This document shows, piece by piece, positions 9,445 to 17,932 of a stretch of 35,395 bases of DNA (the first letter of the stretch is position 1; each line of letters opens with the position of its first letter). Both the position numbers and the translations under genes were made by a program. Location of the stretch: assembly GCA_947629365.1 (NCBI GenBank), contig CANRDM010000004.1, positions 1 to 35,395 on the forward strand, written 5' to 3'. This DNA comes from an uncultured Bacilli bacterium. GTDB taxonomy: Bacteria > Bacillota_I > Bacilli_A > RF39 > UBA660. Under the pieces are notes generated by a model. The model was not told the DNA's origin. It did no database searches and was given only the letters and a program-made list of their open reading frames with translations.

Positions 9445-10437
9445 TTATAACCAAACTCCGTAAGTAATCGCTGCCATTGCGAGTAATAAACCAACCACAT
9501 AGAATAATTTTATAATATCACTTTCATTCCATTTTAATTCTTCAAAATGGTGATGCAGTGGAGCTTTTAAAAATACTTTTTTATGAAATTCTCTAATACC
9601 AATAATTTGAATAAAACTACTTAATGTTTCAATAACAAAGACTCCCCCAATAATTGCTAAAGATAATTCGTGTCTTGTTAGAATAGCAATAGTTGCTAGA
9701 GCTCCTCCTAAGGAAAGTGAACCTAAATCGCCCATAAACACTTTAGCTGGATGTGAATTAAAGACTAAAAAGCCAAGAAGAGCACCCACAATTAAGAAAC
9801 AAAAGATAGCTATTTCTTGATATCCTTCAAGCCAACCACAATTCCAAGAAATAATTCCATAAGCAAGAAAAGCAATGGCGGAAAGCCCAGCACATAGTCC
9901 ATCAAGACCATCCGTAATATTAACAGCATTAGTTGTACCTACTAATAAGAAGAGAATAAATAAACCAAAGGTCCAACCTAAAGGAATAACTAAATTTAAA
10001 GCTGTAAATTCAATTGTTGATGAACCACCACTTCGCATAAAGAAGTAGAAGAATATTAAAGCAATAATTACTTGAATTAAAAACTTAGTAACTAAACTTA
10101 AACCAGCATTATTTTTATATTTAACTTTTAAAAAGTCGTCAACTCCCCCTAAAATAGCATAGGCAAGAAAAACAAAAATTAAAATAAAGATATTAAAACT
10201 AGGCTCAATACTCCCATTTATGTAGAGGAGTATTAAAGAAAGAATAACGGGAATGATAAAAATAATTCCTCCCATTGTTGGGGTTCCTTCTTTTTTTAAA
10301 TGTCTTTTATTAATATCGCGACTAACACTTTGACCAATATGAAATTTTTTTAAAATAGGAATAAATATTAGTCCACAAGATATAGCTAGGGTAAAACCTA
10401 ACATCATTGCCATCGCAGCTTTTGCAAGAATTAACAT
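9445..10437 (-). CDS. mraY: Phospho-N-acetylmuramoyl-pentapeptide transferase
   Basis: GTPTMGG, NAVNITDGLDGLCAGL, HPAKVFMGDLGSLSLG, APLHHHFE. Confidence 0.97.
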   Translation of the reverse strand: MLILAKAAMAMMLGFTLAISCGLIFIPILKKFHIGQSVSRDINKRHLKKEGTPTMGGIIFIIPVILSLILLYINGSIEPSFNIFILIFVFLAYAILGGVDDFLKVKYKNNAGLSLVTKFLIQVIIALIFFYFFMRSGGSSTIEFTALNLVIPLGWTFGLFILFLLVGTTNAVNITDGLDGLCAGLSAIAFLAYGIISWNCGWLEGYQEIAIFCFLIVGALLGFLVFNSHPAKVFMGDLGSLSLGGALATIAILTRHELSLAIIGGVFVIETLSSFIQIIGIREFHKKVFLKAPLHHHFEELKWNESDIIKLFYVVGLLLAMAAITYGVWL

Positions 10438-10515
10438 ATATCCACCTCTTTTTAATTATACAACATCGTTATAGTATTTATTAAAATCGATAATAATTAT
10501 TTACATAAATTTGAC

Positions 10516-12417
10516 TTAATTTAATAGTAAAGTTATAGTGGTATCAACGCTTTGGAAAGTATTGGCTGCTGGAGACATATAAACAACTTTATCACCATTA
10601 CCACTATATTTTACTTTAAAATCTTTTAAAGCTTTAGTTGCTTCACTCTTACTCATTCCCACAACATCTGGGACAACTAAATATTTAACATCTAAATATG
10701 AATATTCTTTAAGCATTCCGCCACTTTGTTCTTTAATTCCTAATGTTTCTATCGCGCTAATTAGAATACTTCTCGCAATTGGGGCTGAGACAGTTCCGCC
10801 ATATTGAGTTACACCTTTAGGATTATCGATAGCGACATAGACTATTACCTCAGGATCATTCGCCGGTAAAAAACCAATAAAAGAAAGGGTGTAATTACCA
10901 ACCATATATTTGCCATCTTTAACTTTTTGCGCTGTTCCAGTTTTACCGCCAACACGGTAATTTTCAATGTAAGCATTTTTACCTGTCCCATTAGCTACAA
11001 CACTTTCAAGAGCAAAGCGAGCAGTAGCAGAAGTTTCGGGGGAAATAACTCTTCTTTTTTCTTTAGGTTTGTTTTCAAAGACAATGGTTTTACTTACTTC
11101 ATCAGTGGTATTCATTACTACATAAGGAGTATATAAAATACCACCATTAATAACAGCCGATACAGCAGTTATTTGTTGAATTGGTGTGACACTTATACCT
11201 TGACCAAAAGCGGTAGTGGCAAGTTCAAGTGGTCCCATTTTTTCTTCTTTAAATAGGATACCATTTCCTTCACCATTTAAATCAATACCCGTTTTACTGC
11301 CAAAACCAAAGTTTTTGATATAACTCATTAATTTTTCTACACCTAGTTTATTACCTAAAGAAACAAATCCTGGGTTACAAGAATTTTCAACTACTTCTAA
11401 GTAAGTTTGGGCACCGTGCCCACCTCTTTTCCAACAATGAAGAGTACCTCCATCAACAGATATGGCACCACTATCTGTAAAAGTATCTTTAAATAAATCA
11501 ACTGTTCCTTCTTCAATGGAAGATGCTAAAGTAATTATTTTAAAAGTACTACCAGGTTCAAAAGTCATCCAAATAGGTAAGTTTCGATTAATAACTTCTT
11601 CTGAATAATCTTGATATTTAGATGGATTAAAAGAAGGCAGGCTTCCCATTGCTAGTATTTCCCCCGTTTTAGGTTTCATTACAATACTAAGGGCGGCATC
11701 AGCATTATATTTGTCGGTAGCGTTTTTAAGTTCATTATCAACGGCTTTAACTAGTTCAATATCAAGCGTTAATTTTAAAGTCATCCCTTTAGTCGGAGCG
11801 ACATAACTATCCGGTATTTCTAATTTATTACCTTTACCATCACTATAATATTTAAGTTCTCCATTTGTCCCTTTTAAATATTCATCATAAGTAAGTTCAA
11901 GACCTGATAATCCTTGATTATCACTTCCAACAAAACCAATAATATGGGCTAAAGTTTCTCCGTAAGGATAATATCTTTTGGAATCAACTACTAAATAAAC
12001 TCCATCATATCCTAAAGCTTCAATTTTATCAGCAACTTCGCTATCTAAATCCATTCCTTTACGAATAATTTCCATACTAGAATGTTTGGAAACATATTTA
12101 TATACATCATCATAAGAACAATTTAATACATCGGCAATATCTTGGGAAACTTTTTCTTTATCTTTAATTTGATTAGGTACTACATAAATGGTTGTTGTAA
12201 CTATACTAGTAGCTAAAATATTCCCATTCCTATCAACTATATCACCCCTTGGAGCATTAATAGTCATTTTTCTACTCCACAAATCTTCAGTAATCTTGGA
12301 TAATTTATTATAAGATATTACTTGAATATAAAATACTTTGCCAATAATTAATAAAAGAGCAATCGATATAACAATTACAACAAATCTAATTCTTATATGG
12401 ATCTCGTTAAAAAACAT
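10516..12417 (-). CDS. Second class B PBP with C-terminal PASTA domain (SpoVD/FtsI family)
   Basis: EPGSTFKI (SxxK), VENSCNP (SxN), GGKTGTAQ (KTG), VVPDVVGMSKSEATKAL PASTA; start at ATG 12417 preferred over GTG 12429. Confidence 0.93.
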   Translation of the reverse strand: MFFNEIHIRIRFVVIVISIALLLIIGKVFYIQVISYNKLSKITEDLWSRKMTINAPRGDIVDRNGNILATSIVTTTIYVVPNQIKDKEKVSQDIADVLNCSYDDVYKYVSKHSSMEIIRKGMDLDSEVADKIEALGYDGVYLVVDSKRYYPYGETLAHIIGFVGSDNQGLSGLELTYDEYLKGTNGELKYYSDGKGNKLEIPDSYVAPTKGMTLKLTLDIELVKAVDNELKNATDKYNADAALSIVMKPKTGEILAMGSLPSFNPSKYQDYSEEVINRNLPIWMTFEPGSTFKIITLASSIEEGTVDLFKDTFTDSGAISVDGGTLHCWKRGGHGAQTYLEVVENSCNPGFVSLGNKLGVEKLMSYIKNFGFGSKTGIDLNGEGNGILFKEEKMGPLELATTAFGQGISVTPIQQITAVSAVINGGILYTPYVVMNTTDEVSKTIVFENKPKEKRRVISPETSATARFALESVVANGTGKNAYIENYRVGGKTGTAQKVKDGKYMVGNYTLSFIGFLPANDPEVIVYVAIDNPKGVTQYGGTVSAPIARSILISAIETLGIKEQSGGMLKEYSYLDVKYLVVPDVVGMSKSEATKALKDFKVKYSGNGDKVVYMSPAANTFQSVDTTITLLLN

Positions 12418-12547
12418 ATTATTCACCACTAAATAATATGTTTTAAAATTATTTATTATTAACTTCGAAAATTTACATATAATTTATTATAAATAAATTG
12501 AAAAATAAAGTTAGGTGTGATATTATTTTTCTATAAGGAGGATAAAA

Positions 12548-13099
12548 ATGCATTGGTGGATAATTTTAATTATTGTGGCTGTTTTAATTATTTTATATGT
12601 AATAAGTGTTTATAATAGTCTTGTTAGTTTAAAAAACAAAGTAGACGATCAAAAAAGTCAAATTGATGTAGAACTTAAAAGAAGATTTGATTTAGTACCT
12701 AATTTAGTTGAAACAGTTAAAGGTTATACTAAACACGAGAAAGAAACTTTAGAGGATGTTGTTAAAGCTAGAAATGCTTATGCAACTGCAAATAGCACCG
12801 AAGAATCTTTAAAAGCTGATGGTGAATTAACTAAAGCTATTAACAAATTATTTGCTTTATCAGAAAGTTATCCTGATTTAAAGGCTAATCAAAACTTTAT
12901 TGATTTACAAAATGAGCTTTCTGAAATTGAACAAAAAATTGTTTATGCTAGAGGTTTCTATAATGACTCTATCTTAAAATATAATAATAAAGTTCAAATG
13001 TTTCCATCTAATATAATTGCTAAAATATTTGGCTTTACTAAAGGTGCTTTCTTTGAAGCTAGTAGTGAAGAAAGAGAAAATGTTAAAGTTAAATTCTAA
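12548..13099 (+). CDS. lemA: LemA family protein
   Basis: YNSLVSLKNKVDDQKSQIDVELKRRFDLVPNLVETVKGYTKHEKETLEDVVKARNAY. Confidence 0.95.
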   Translation: MHWWIILIIVAVLIILYVISVYNSLVSLKNKVDDQKSQIDVELKRRFDLVPNLVETVKGYTKHEKETLEDVVKARNAYATANSTEESLKADGELTKAINKLFALSESYPDLKANQNFIDLQNELSEIEQKIVYARGFYNDSILKYNNKVQMFPSNIIAKIFGFTKGAFFEASSEERENVKVKF

Positions 13100-13124
13100 A
13101 GGCATTGTTAATGCCTTTTAATTT
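13098..13124 (+). terminator. Intrinsic terminator/attenuator between lemA and the DUF2207 gene
   Basis: AAAGGCATT-gtt-AATGCCTTT then TAATTTTT. Confidence 0.6.
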
Positions 13125-13136
13125 TTGAGGTGACTT

Positions 13137-14810
13137 ATGATAAAAAAATTATCTTATATAATAATATTATTAATAACTTTATTTATAAGTAGTGAAGTAT
13201 ACGCAAATGATATAAAAAAAATAACTATGGATATTTATGTTAATAATAATGGTGATGCTTTAGTTACGGAAGAATGGACGGCTGATTTAGATAGAGGAAC
13301 AGAAGGGTATAAGCCATACTATAATTTAGGTGAAAGTGAAATTAAAGACTTTAAAGTATATTTAAATAATTATGAATATGAAACATTATCTAGTTGGAAC
13401 GTTGATGCCTCATTTAATGAAAAAGCTTACAAAGCAGGATTAAACGAGATAAATAATGGCTATGAATTATGCTTTGGCATTAGTAAATATGGCCTTAATA
13501 CCTACAGAATGGTTTATACAATTACTAATTTTGTTTCCAGTGTTAGTGATGCTGATATGATTTATTGGCAATTAGTGCCTTATGATTTATCGGATAAACC
13601 TGATTATGTTTATATTAAAATCCATAGTGATTTTGCTTATGCTAATGACTTGCCTGTATGGGGATATGGTAACTACGGAGGATATGCTTATGTTTATGAT
13701 GGATATATCGAAATGCTAAAAGAAGATGGTCTTGATAGCGATGAATATATGACTATCTTAGTTAAATTTCCCAAAGGAACTTTTAATACTTCTTCAAAAT
13801 TAAATAAAGATTTTGCTTATTATTTAGATATGGCTAACGATGGCGCTAAAACATATTCTGATAAGCTCAGTTGGTGGCAAGTTATTTTAACGATTATAGG
13901 TATAGTCATTGCCTTTATTTTAAACTTTTTACCTTATATAATTATTCTTTTTGTTATTTATAAAATATTTAGTCAAAGCAAATATGGTACCAAAAAATTA
14001 AAATTTGGCAAAATTGGTAAAAAAGTAAAAAATTCACCATATTTTAGAGATATTCCTTTAAATAAAGATATATTTAAAGCTTATTGGGTAGCTTGTGAAT
14101 ATAATTTAATTAAAAAACAAACCGATTTTTTAGGAGCAATTCTTTTAAAATGGTTAAAAAATAATAATATTGAAAATGTAACTATGGAAGGTAAGGATAA
14201 AGCTCTTAAACTTATTAGTGGTGATAATCTATCGGTAAGAGAAAAAGAATTATTTGATATGATGTTAAAAGCCTCAGTTGATGGGGTATTAGAAAGTAAT
14301 GAATTTACTAATTGGTGTAAAAATAATTATAATAAGATATTATCTTGGTTTAATAATGTTATTGATGATCAAACAATTAATTTTGTTAATGAAGGTTTAA
14401 TTAGAGAAGAAAAAGGGAAATTTACTACAACTTATTATGTTGATGATAAAATGATGGAATATGCTATTCAAATGGATGGATTAAAAAATTTCTTAAATGA
14501 TTTTTCGAATATTAAAGACAGAGAAGCAATTGAAGTTAAAATCTGGGAATACTATTTAATGTATGCTCAAATATTTGGTATAGCTGAAAAGGTAGCCAAA
14601 GAATTTAAAAGATTATACCCTGATATTTTAACAGATGATTATTATAATGATGTAATATTTATTCATACAATATCAGCTAAAGGAGTAAGCGCTGCAAGCA
14701 CAGCTAAAAGTAGAGCCGAGAGTTATTCATCGGGTGGAGGAGGATTCTCATCTGGTGGAGGTGGCGGTGGTTCCTTCGGTGGCGGAGGCGGCGGAGGCGG
14801 TTTCCGTTAA
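13137..14810 (+). CDS. DUF2207 family membrane protein with glycine-rich C-terminus
   Basis: Signal peptide, beta-rich ectodomain, TM segments, GGGGFSSGGGGGGSFGGGGGGGGFR tail; follows lemA. Confidence 0.85.
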   Translation: MIKKLSYIIILLITLFISSEVYANDIKKITMDIYVNNNGDALVTEEWTADLDRGTEGYKPYYNLGESEIKDFKVYLNNYEYETLSSWNVDASFNEKAYKAGLNEINNGYELCFGISKYGLNTYRMVYTITNFVSSVSDADMIYWQLVPYDLSDKPDYVYIKIHSDFAYANDLPVWGYGNYGGYAYVYDGYIEMLKEDGLDSDEYMTILVKFPKGTFNTSSKLNKDFAYYLDMANDGAKTYSDKLSWWQVILTIIGIVIAFILNFLPYIIILFVIYKIFSQSKYGTKKLKFGKIGKKVKNSPYFRDIPLNKDIFKAYWVACEYNLIKKQTDFLGAILLKWLKNNNIENVTMEGKDKALKLISGDNLSVREKELFDMMLKASVDGVLESNEFTNWCKNNYNKILSWFNNVIDDQTINFVNEGLIREEKGKFTTTYYVDDKMMEYAIQMDGLKNFLNDFSNIKDREAIEVKIWEYYLMYAQIFGIAEKVAKEFKRLYPDILTDDYYNDVIFIHTISAKGVSAASTAKSRAESYSSGGGGFSSGGGGGGSFGGGGGGGGFR

Positions 14811-14861
14811 CCCAAAGATTTAAAAGGAAAGTTTTTGCTTTTCTTTTTTTTGCCATAATAA

Positions 14862-14883
14862 AACTAGTCAATAAAGACTAGTT
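14862..14883 (-). terminator. Intrinsic terminator for lexA
   Basis: AACTAGTC/GACTAGTT stem with 6-nt loop; minus-strand read-out continues TTTATTATGG. Confidence 0.65.
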
Positions 14884-14894
14884 ATAAAAGTTAA

Positions 14895-15518
14895 TTAAAA
14901 TTTACGATATAAGCCAATAGCAACTCCTAAAATGGTACAATTACTTAATATAATTGGTTCCATTGTATCATTTTCTGGCTGTAATCTGATATGACCATTC
15001 TCTTTATAAAATCTTTTTAGTGTTGCTTCATTTTCCATAGTCATTGCGACAACTATATCGCCATTTTTGGCATTGCTTTGCTTTTTAACAATAACATAAT
15101 CACCATCAAAGATACCAGCATTAATCATACTTTCACCACTGACGTGAAGAGTAAATACTTCTTCTTTAGCGGGGATTAAAGATGCCGGTAAATCAAAAAA
15201 TTCATTAGGTTGTTCAATGGCAGTAATAGGGCTACCGGCTGTTATTTTACCAAGAAGAGGAACTTTAACAACATCTTCATTAGTTTTTAAATATTCATTT
15301 TCACATAATATTTCAATTGTTCTAAATTTGTTACTTGTTGTTTTAATGTAACCTAATTGTTCAAGATTTTTTAAATGAACAAAAACTGTTGCGGGACTTG
15401 ATAATCCAACACCTTTACATATTTCTCTAATTGCAGGGGGATATCCGTGTTCAGCCGTATATTTTTTGACAAAATCTAAAATATCATTTTGTCTTTTAGT
15501 TAATTCTTTAGTATTCAT
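14895..15518 (-). CDS. lexA: SOS repressor LexA
   Basis: N-terminal wHTH LTKRQNDILDFVKKYTAEHGYPPAIREI; GKITAGSP cleavage region; GESMINAGIFDGDYVIVKKQ. Confidence 0.97.
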   Translation of the reverse strand: MNTKELTKRQNDILDFVKKYTAEHGYPPAIREICKGVGLSSPATVFVHLKNLEQLGYIKTTSNKFRTIEILCENEYLKTNEDVVKVPLLGKITAGSPITAIEQPNEFFDLPASLIPAKEEVFTLHVSGESMINAGIFDGDYVIVKKQSNAKNGDIVVAMTMENEATLKRFYKENGHIRLQPENDTMEPIILSNCTILGVAIGLYRKF

Positions 15519-15562
15519 TTCATCACTCCTAAATTCATTTTACACTAAATATTGTTAAATGT

Positions 15563-15577
15563 CAAACAATTGTTTAA
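15563..15577. promoter_or_regulatory. LexA/SOS box overlapping the lexA -35
   Basis: CAAACAATTGTTTAA; minus strand shows TTGACA-N17-TAAAAT beginning within the box edge. Confidence 0.75.
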
Positions 15578-15602
15578 TTTTAAGAAAATTTTCAAAAAAA
15601 GC

Positions 15603-15632
15603 TTGAAACGAACAATTGTTTTTTGATAAGAT
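15603..15632 (+). promoter_or_regulatory. LexA-controlled divergent promoter; SOS box 15609-15622 inside it
   Basis: TTGAAA (15603-15608), CGAACAATTGTTTT box, -10-like GATAAGAT. Confidence 0.75.
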
Positions 15633-15657
15633 GATAGGGAAAGAAGGAGTGATAATT

Positions 15658-15795
15658 ATGAAAAAAACATTAATTGATTTAGGAGGGATTATATTATTTT
15701 ATTTAATATTAATTTTTGGCGTAATTATCCTGAACAATCGATTTACCGAACTAAATAAAAATATTAATGCTGGTTTAATAGTAAGTACTCATTGA
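15658..15795 (+). CDS. 45-aa single-TM membrane protein under LexA control (candidate SOS division inhibitor, yneA position)
   Basis: MKKTLIDLGGIILFYLILIFGVIILNNRFTELNKNINAGLIVSTH*; AAGGAG RBS 8 nt upstream; SOS-box promoter; below the ORF-track size cut-off. Confidence 0.75.
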   Translation: MKKTLIDLGGIILFYLILIFGVIILNNRFTELNKNINAGLIVSTH

Positions 15796-15812
15796 CATAA
15801 GTACTTTTTTTC
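15783..15812 (+). terminator. Intrinsic terminator overlapping the stop codon of the 45-aa ORF
   Basis: AAGTACT-cattgacata-AGTACTT then T-run. Confidence 0.75.
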
Positions 15813-15849
15813 TTTAAAATATCATTTTGATAGTGAAAAGAGGAATATA

Positions 15850-16641
15850 ATGGAAATAACTTCAATCGATAAAATAAAGAAAGCTTATTCTTTTAGTAAT
15901 GAAAATTTAACTGCCTATCAAAACATTATTGATTTTAAAGATAAAAATGTTTTATCAGTTGTGGGAAGTGGCGACCAATACTTTTCTTTTCTTCTTTTTG
16001 GGGCAAAAGAAATAGACTTGTTTGATAACAATTTGGTGGCATTGTATTATTTTTATTTAAAATATTATGCAATTATGTTATTAAACTATAAAGAATTTAT
16101 TGATAGTTTTTATTATTATAAAAATACTCAGAAAAATTATAGTAAAATTAGAGATTGCCTCCCAGATGAAATAAAAACTTTTTTTGATGAGTTTTTAAAA
16201 AATAAGGGCTTAAACTCGTTATTATATAAGCCTATTCCTTTATCAATTCATACTGATAATGTTGATAGAACAATTCCTTATTTAAAAGGTAAACGTTATT
16301 ATGAATTAAAAGAATTACTTAAAAGCACATCTTTTCCCAATGTGTTTTTATATGATTTACGCGATTTATATGCATCATTAGATAGAAATTATGATATTAT
16401 GATATTTTCTAATATATATGCTTATTTAAATATGGAAGTTAAAGAATATCGTCAATTTTTAAAAAAATATGAAAAATTTTTAAATGATGGTGGTGTTATT
16501 GAAGCTAACTATGAATGGATATCCTTTGAACGCGATTTTAAAAAGTATGGTTTTAAAAAACATTATGTTGATTCTGCCAATGACAAAATGCTGGCTTTAA
16601 ATGATAAAGATAATATCATAACTTTAAAAAAACACTTTTAA
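15850..16641 (+). CDS. SAM-dependent methyltransferase-like / DUF3419 (BtaA-like) protein
   Basis: NVLSVVGSGDQYFSFLLFGAKEIDLFDNNLVALYYFYLKYYAI resembles the DUF3419 SAM-binding region; C-terminal YDIMIFSNIYAYLNMEVKEY. Confidence 0.5.
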   Translation: MEITSIDKIKKAYSFSNENLTAYQNIIDFKDKNVLSVVGSGDQYFSFLLFGAKEIDLFDNNLVALYYFYLKYYAIMLLNYKEFIDSFYYYKNTQKNYSKIRDCLPDEIKTFFDEFLKNKGLNSLLYKPIPLSIHTDNVDRTIPYLKGKRYYELKELLKSTSFPNVFLYDLRDLYASLDRNYDIMIFSNIYAYLNMEVKEYRQFLKKYEKFLNDGGVIEANYEWISFERDFKKYGFKKHYVDSANDKMLALNDKDNIITLKKHF

Positions 16642-16796
16642 AAATTTTTAAAATGTTGCAAAATAACGCAAAAAATTAAAAAAATAAGTTAGATTGCAAC
16701 AAATTAAGCCAAAACATAATAATATATTAAGATAAAATAAATATTAATTAATTGTTTTATTTATAAATTAAGTTTATAATTATTATGAGGGATGAT

Positions 16797-17924
16797 ATGA
16801 AAAAGAAAATATTAGTGTTGTATGCAAGATATGGTTCAGGGCATAAAGCCATTGCGGAATATGTAGCCTCATACATAGCTACTCATAACGATTATGATGT
16901 AAAAGTAATTGATATAACTGATTATGGTAATAAAATTGCTAAATTTACTATTAAACTAATGGATTTTGTTTTGAATCATCATCAAGAATTTTTATTTAAT
17001 GTTGGTTATGAACTCGCTGATAATCGCATATCATCATTTGGCAATAATAAGTTAGTTAAGGGTTGCTATGATAATAAACACTTAAGAGAAGAAATCATTA
17101 ACTTTAACCCAGATATTACTATTTCTAGTCATTTTTATTGTAGTAATTTAATAACTTATTATAATAAATCTGGTTTAATTAAAAGTAAATTATTAACGAT
17201 TATTACTGATTATTGTGCTCACGAATTTTGGATTAGAAATAAAAATAGTGAAGATGGTTATATAGTTGGTAATAAAATAGTTAAAGAAGAATTAATAAAA
17301 AGAGGGGTAGATCATAAAAAAGTATATCCTTATGGTTTACCTTTAAATATTACTAAAATAAATAATTTAGATAAAGAAGAAGTTATATATAAAAGATATA
17401 ATATTAAAAATAATCAAAAAGTTTATTTATTTTTTGGTGGTTCCTCTGGTGGTAGTATGTATTACTTGAATTATTTTAAAGCAATATGTAAGTTAAATTT
17501 AAATAAAAATATCATTTTTATAAGTGGCAAGAATAATAAATTAAAAAATGCTTGTGAAAAATATGTTAAGAAAAATAATATTAAGAATATTAAAGTATTA
17601 GGATATTCAACTGATGTTTTAAATTTAATGAAAATAAGTGATTTAGTAATTAGTAAACCGGGCGGCGCTACCGTAACAGAGTGTTTAGAAATGAAAGTAC
17701 CAATGCTTTTAGTGCCAGGAATTGGTGGTCAAGAAAAATATAATGCTAGGTTTATTGCAAGAAAAAAATATGGTATTAAAGTAAGAGGAATCTTTTCTTT
17801 TAAAAGAAACTTAAAAAGATTAGAAAATAATCCTTCTTTAATCAGAAAAATGGAAGAAAGACTAAATACTTTAGATAATAATGATTCAATTGTTAAAATA
17901 AATAATTTAATTAAAAGGTTGTAG
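16797..17924 (+). CDS. MGDG synthase/UgtP-type diacylglycerol glycosyltransferase (GT28-like)
   Basis: LVLYARYGSGHKAIAEYV N-terminus; ISKPGGATVTECLEMKVPMLLVPGIGGQEKYNARF; start at ATG 16797 after GAGGGATG. Confidence 0.85.
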   Translation: MKKKILVLYARYGSGHKAIAEYVASYIATHNDYDVKVIDITDYGNKIAKFTIKLMDFVLNHHQEFLFNVGYELADNRISSFGNNKLVKGCYDNKHLREEIINFNPDITISSHFYCSNLITYYNKSGLIKSKLLTIITDYCAHEFWIRNKNSEDGYIVGNKIVKEELIKRGVDHKKVYPYGLPLNITKINNLDKEEVIYKRYNIKNNQKVYLFFGGSSGGSMYYLNYFKAICKLNLNKNIIFISGKNNKLKNACEKYVKKNNIKNIKVLGYSTDVLNLMKISDLVISKPGGATVTECLEMKVPMLLVPGIGGQEKYNARFIARKKYGIKVRGIFSFKRNLKRLENNPSLIRKMEERLNTLDNNDSIVKINNLIKRL

Positions 17925-17932
17925 GTGGTATT

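Noticed and set aside
10927-11136. 69-aa plus-strand ORF inside PBP gene
   Set aside because: Antisense to a confident PBP; no RBS or family signal.
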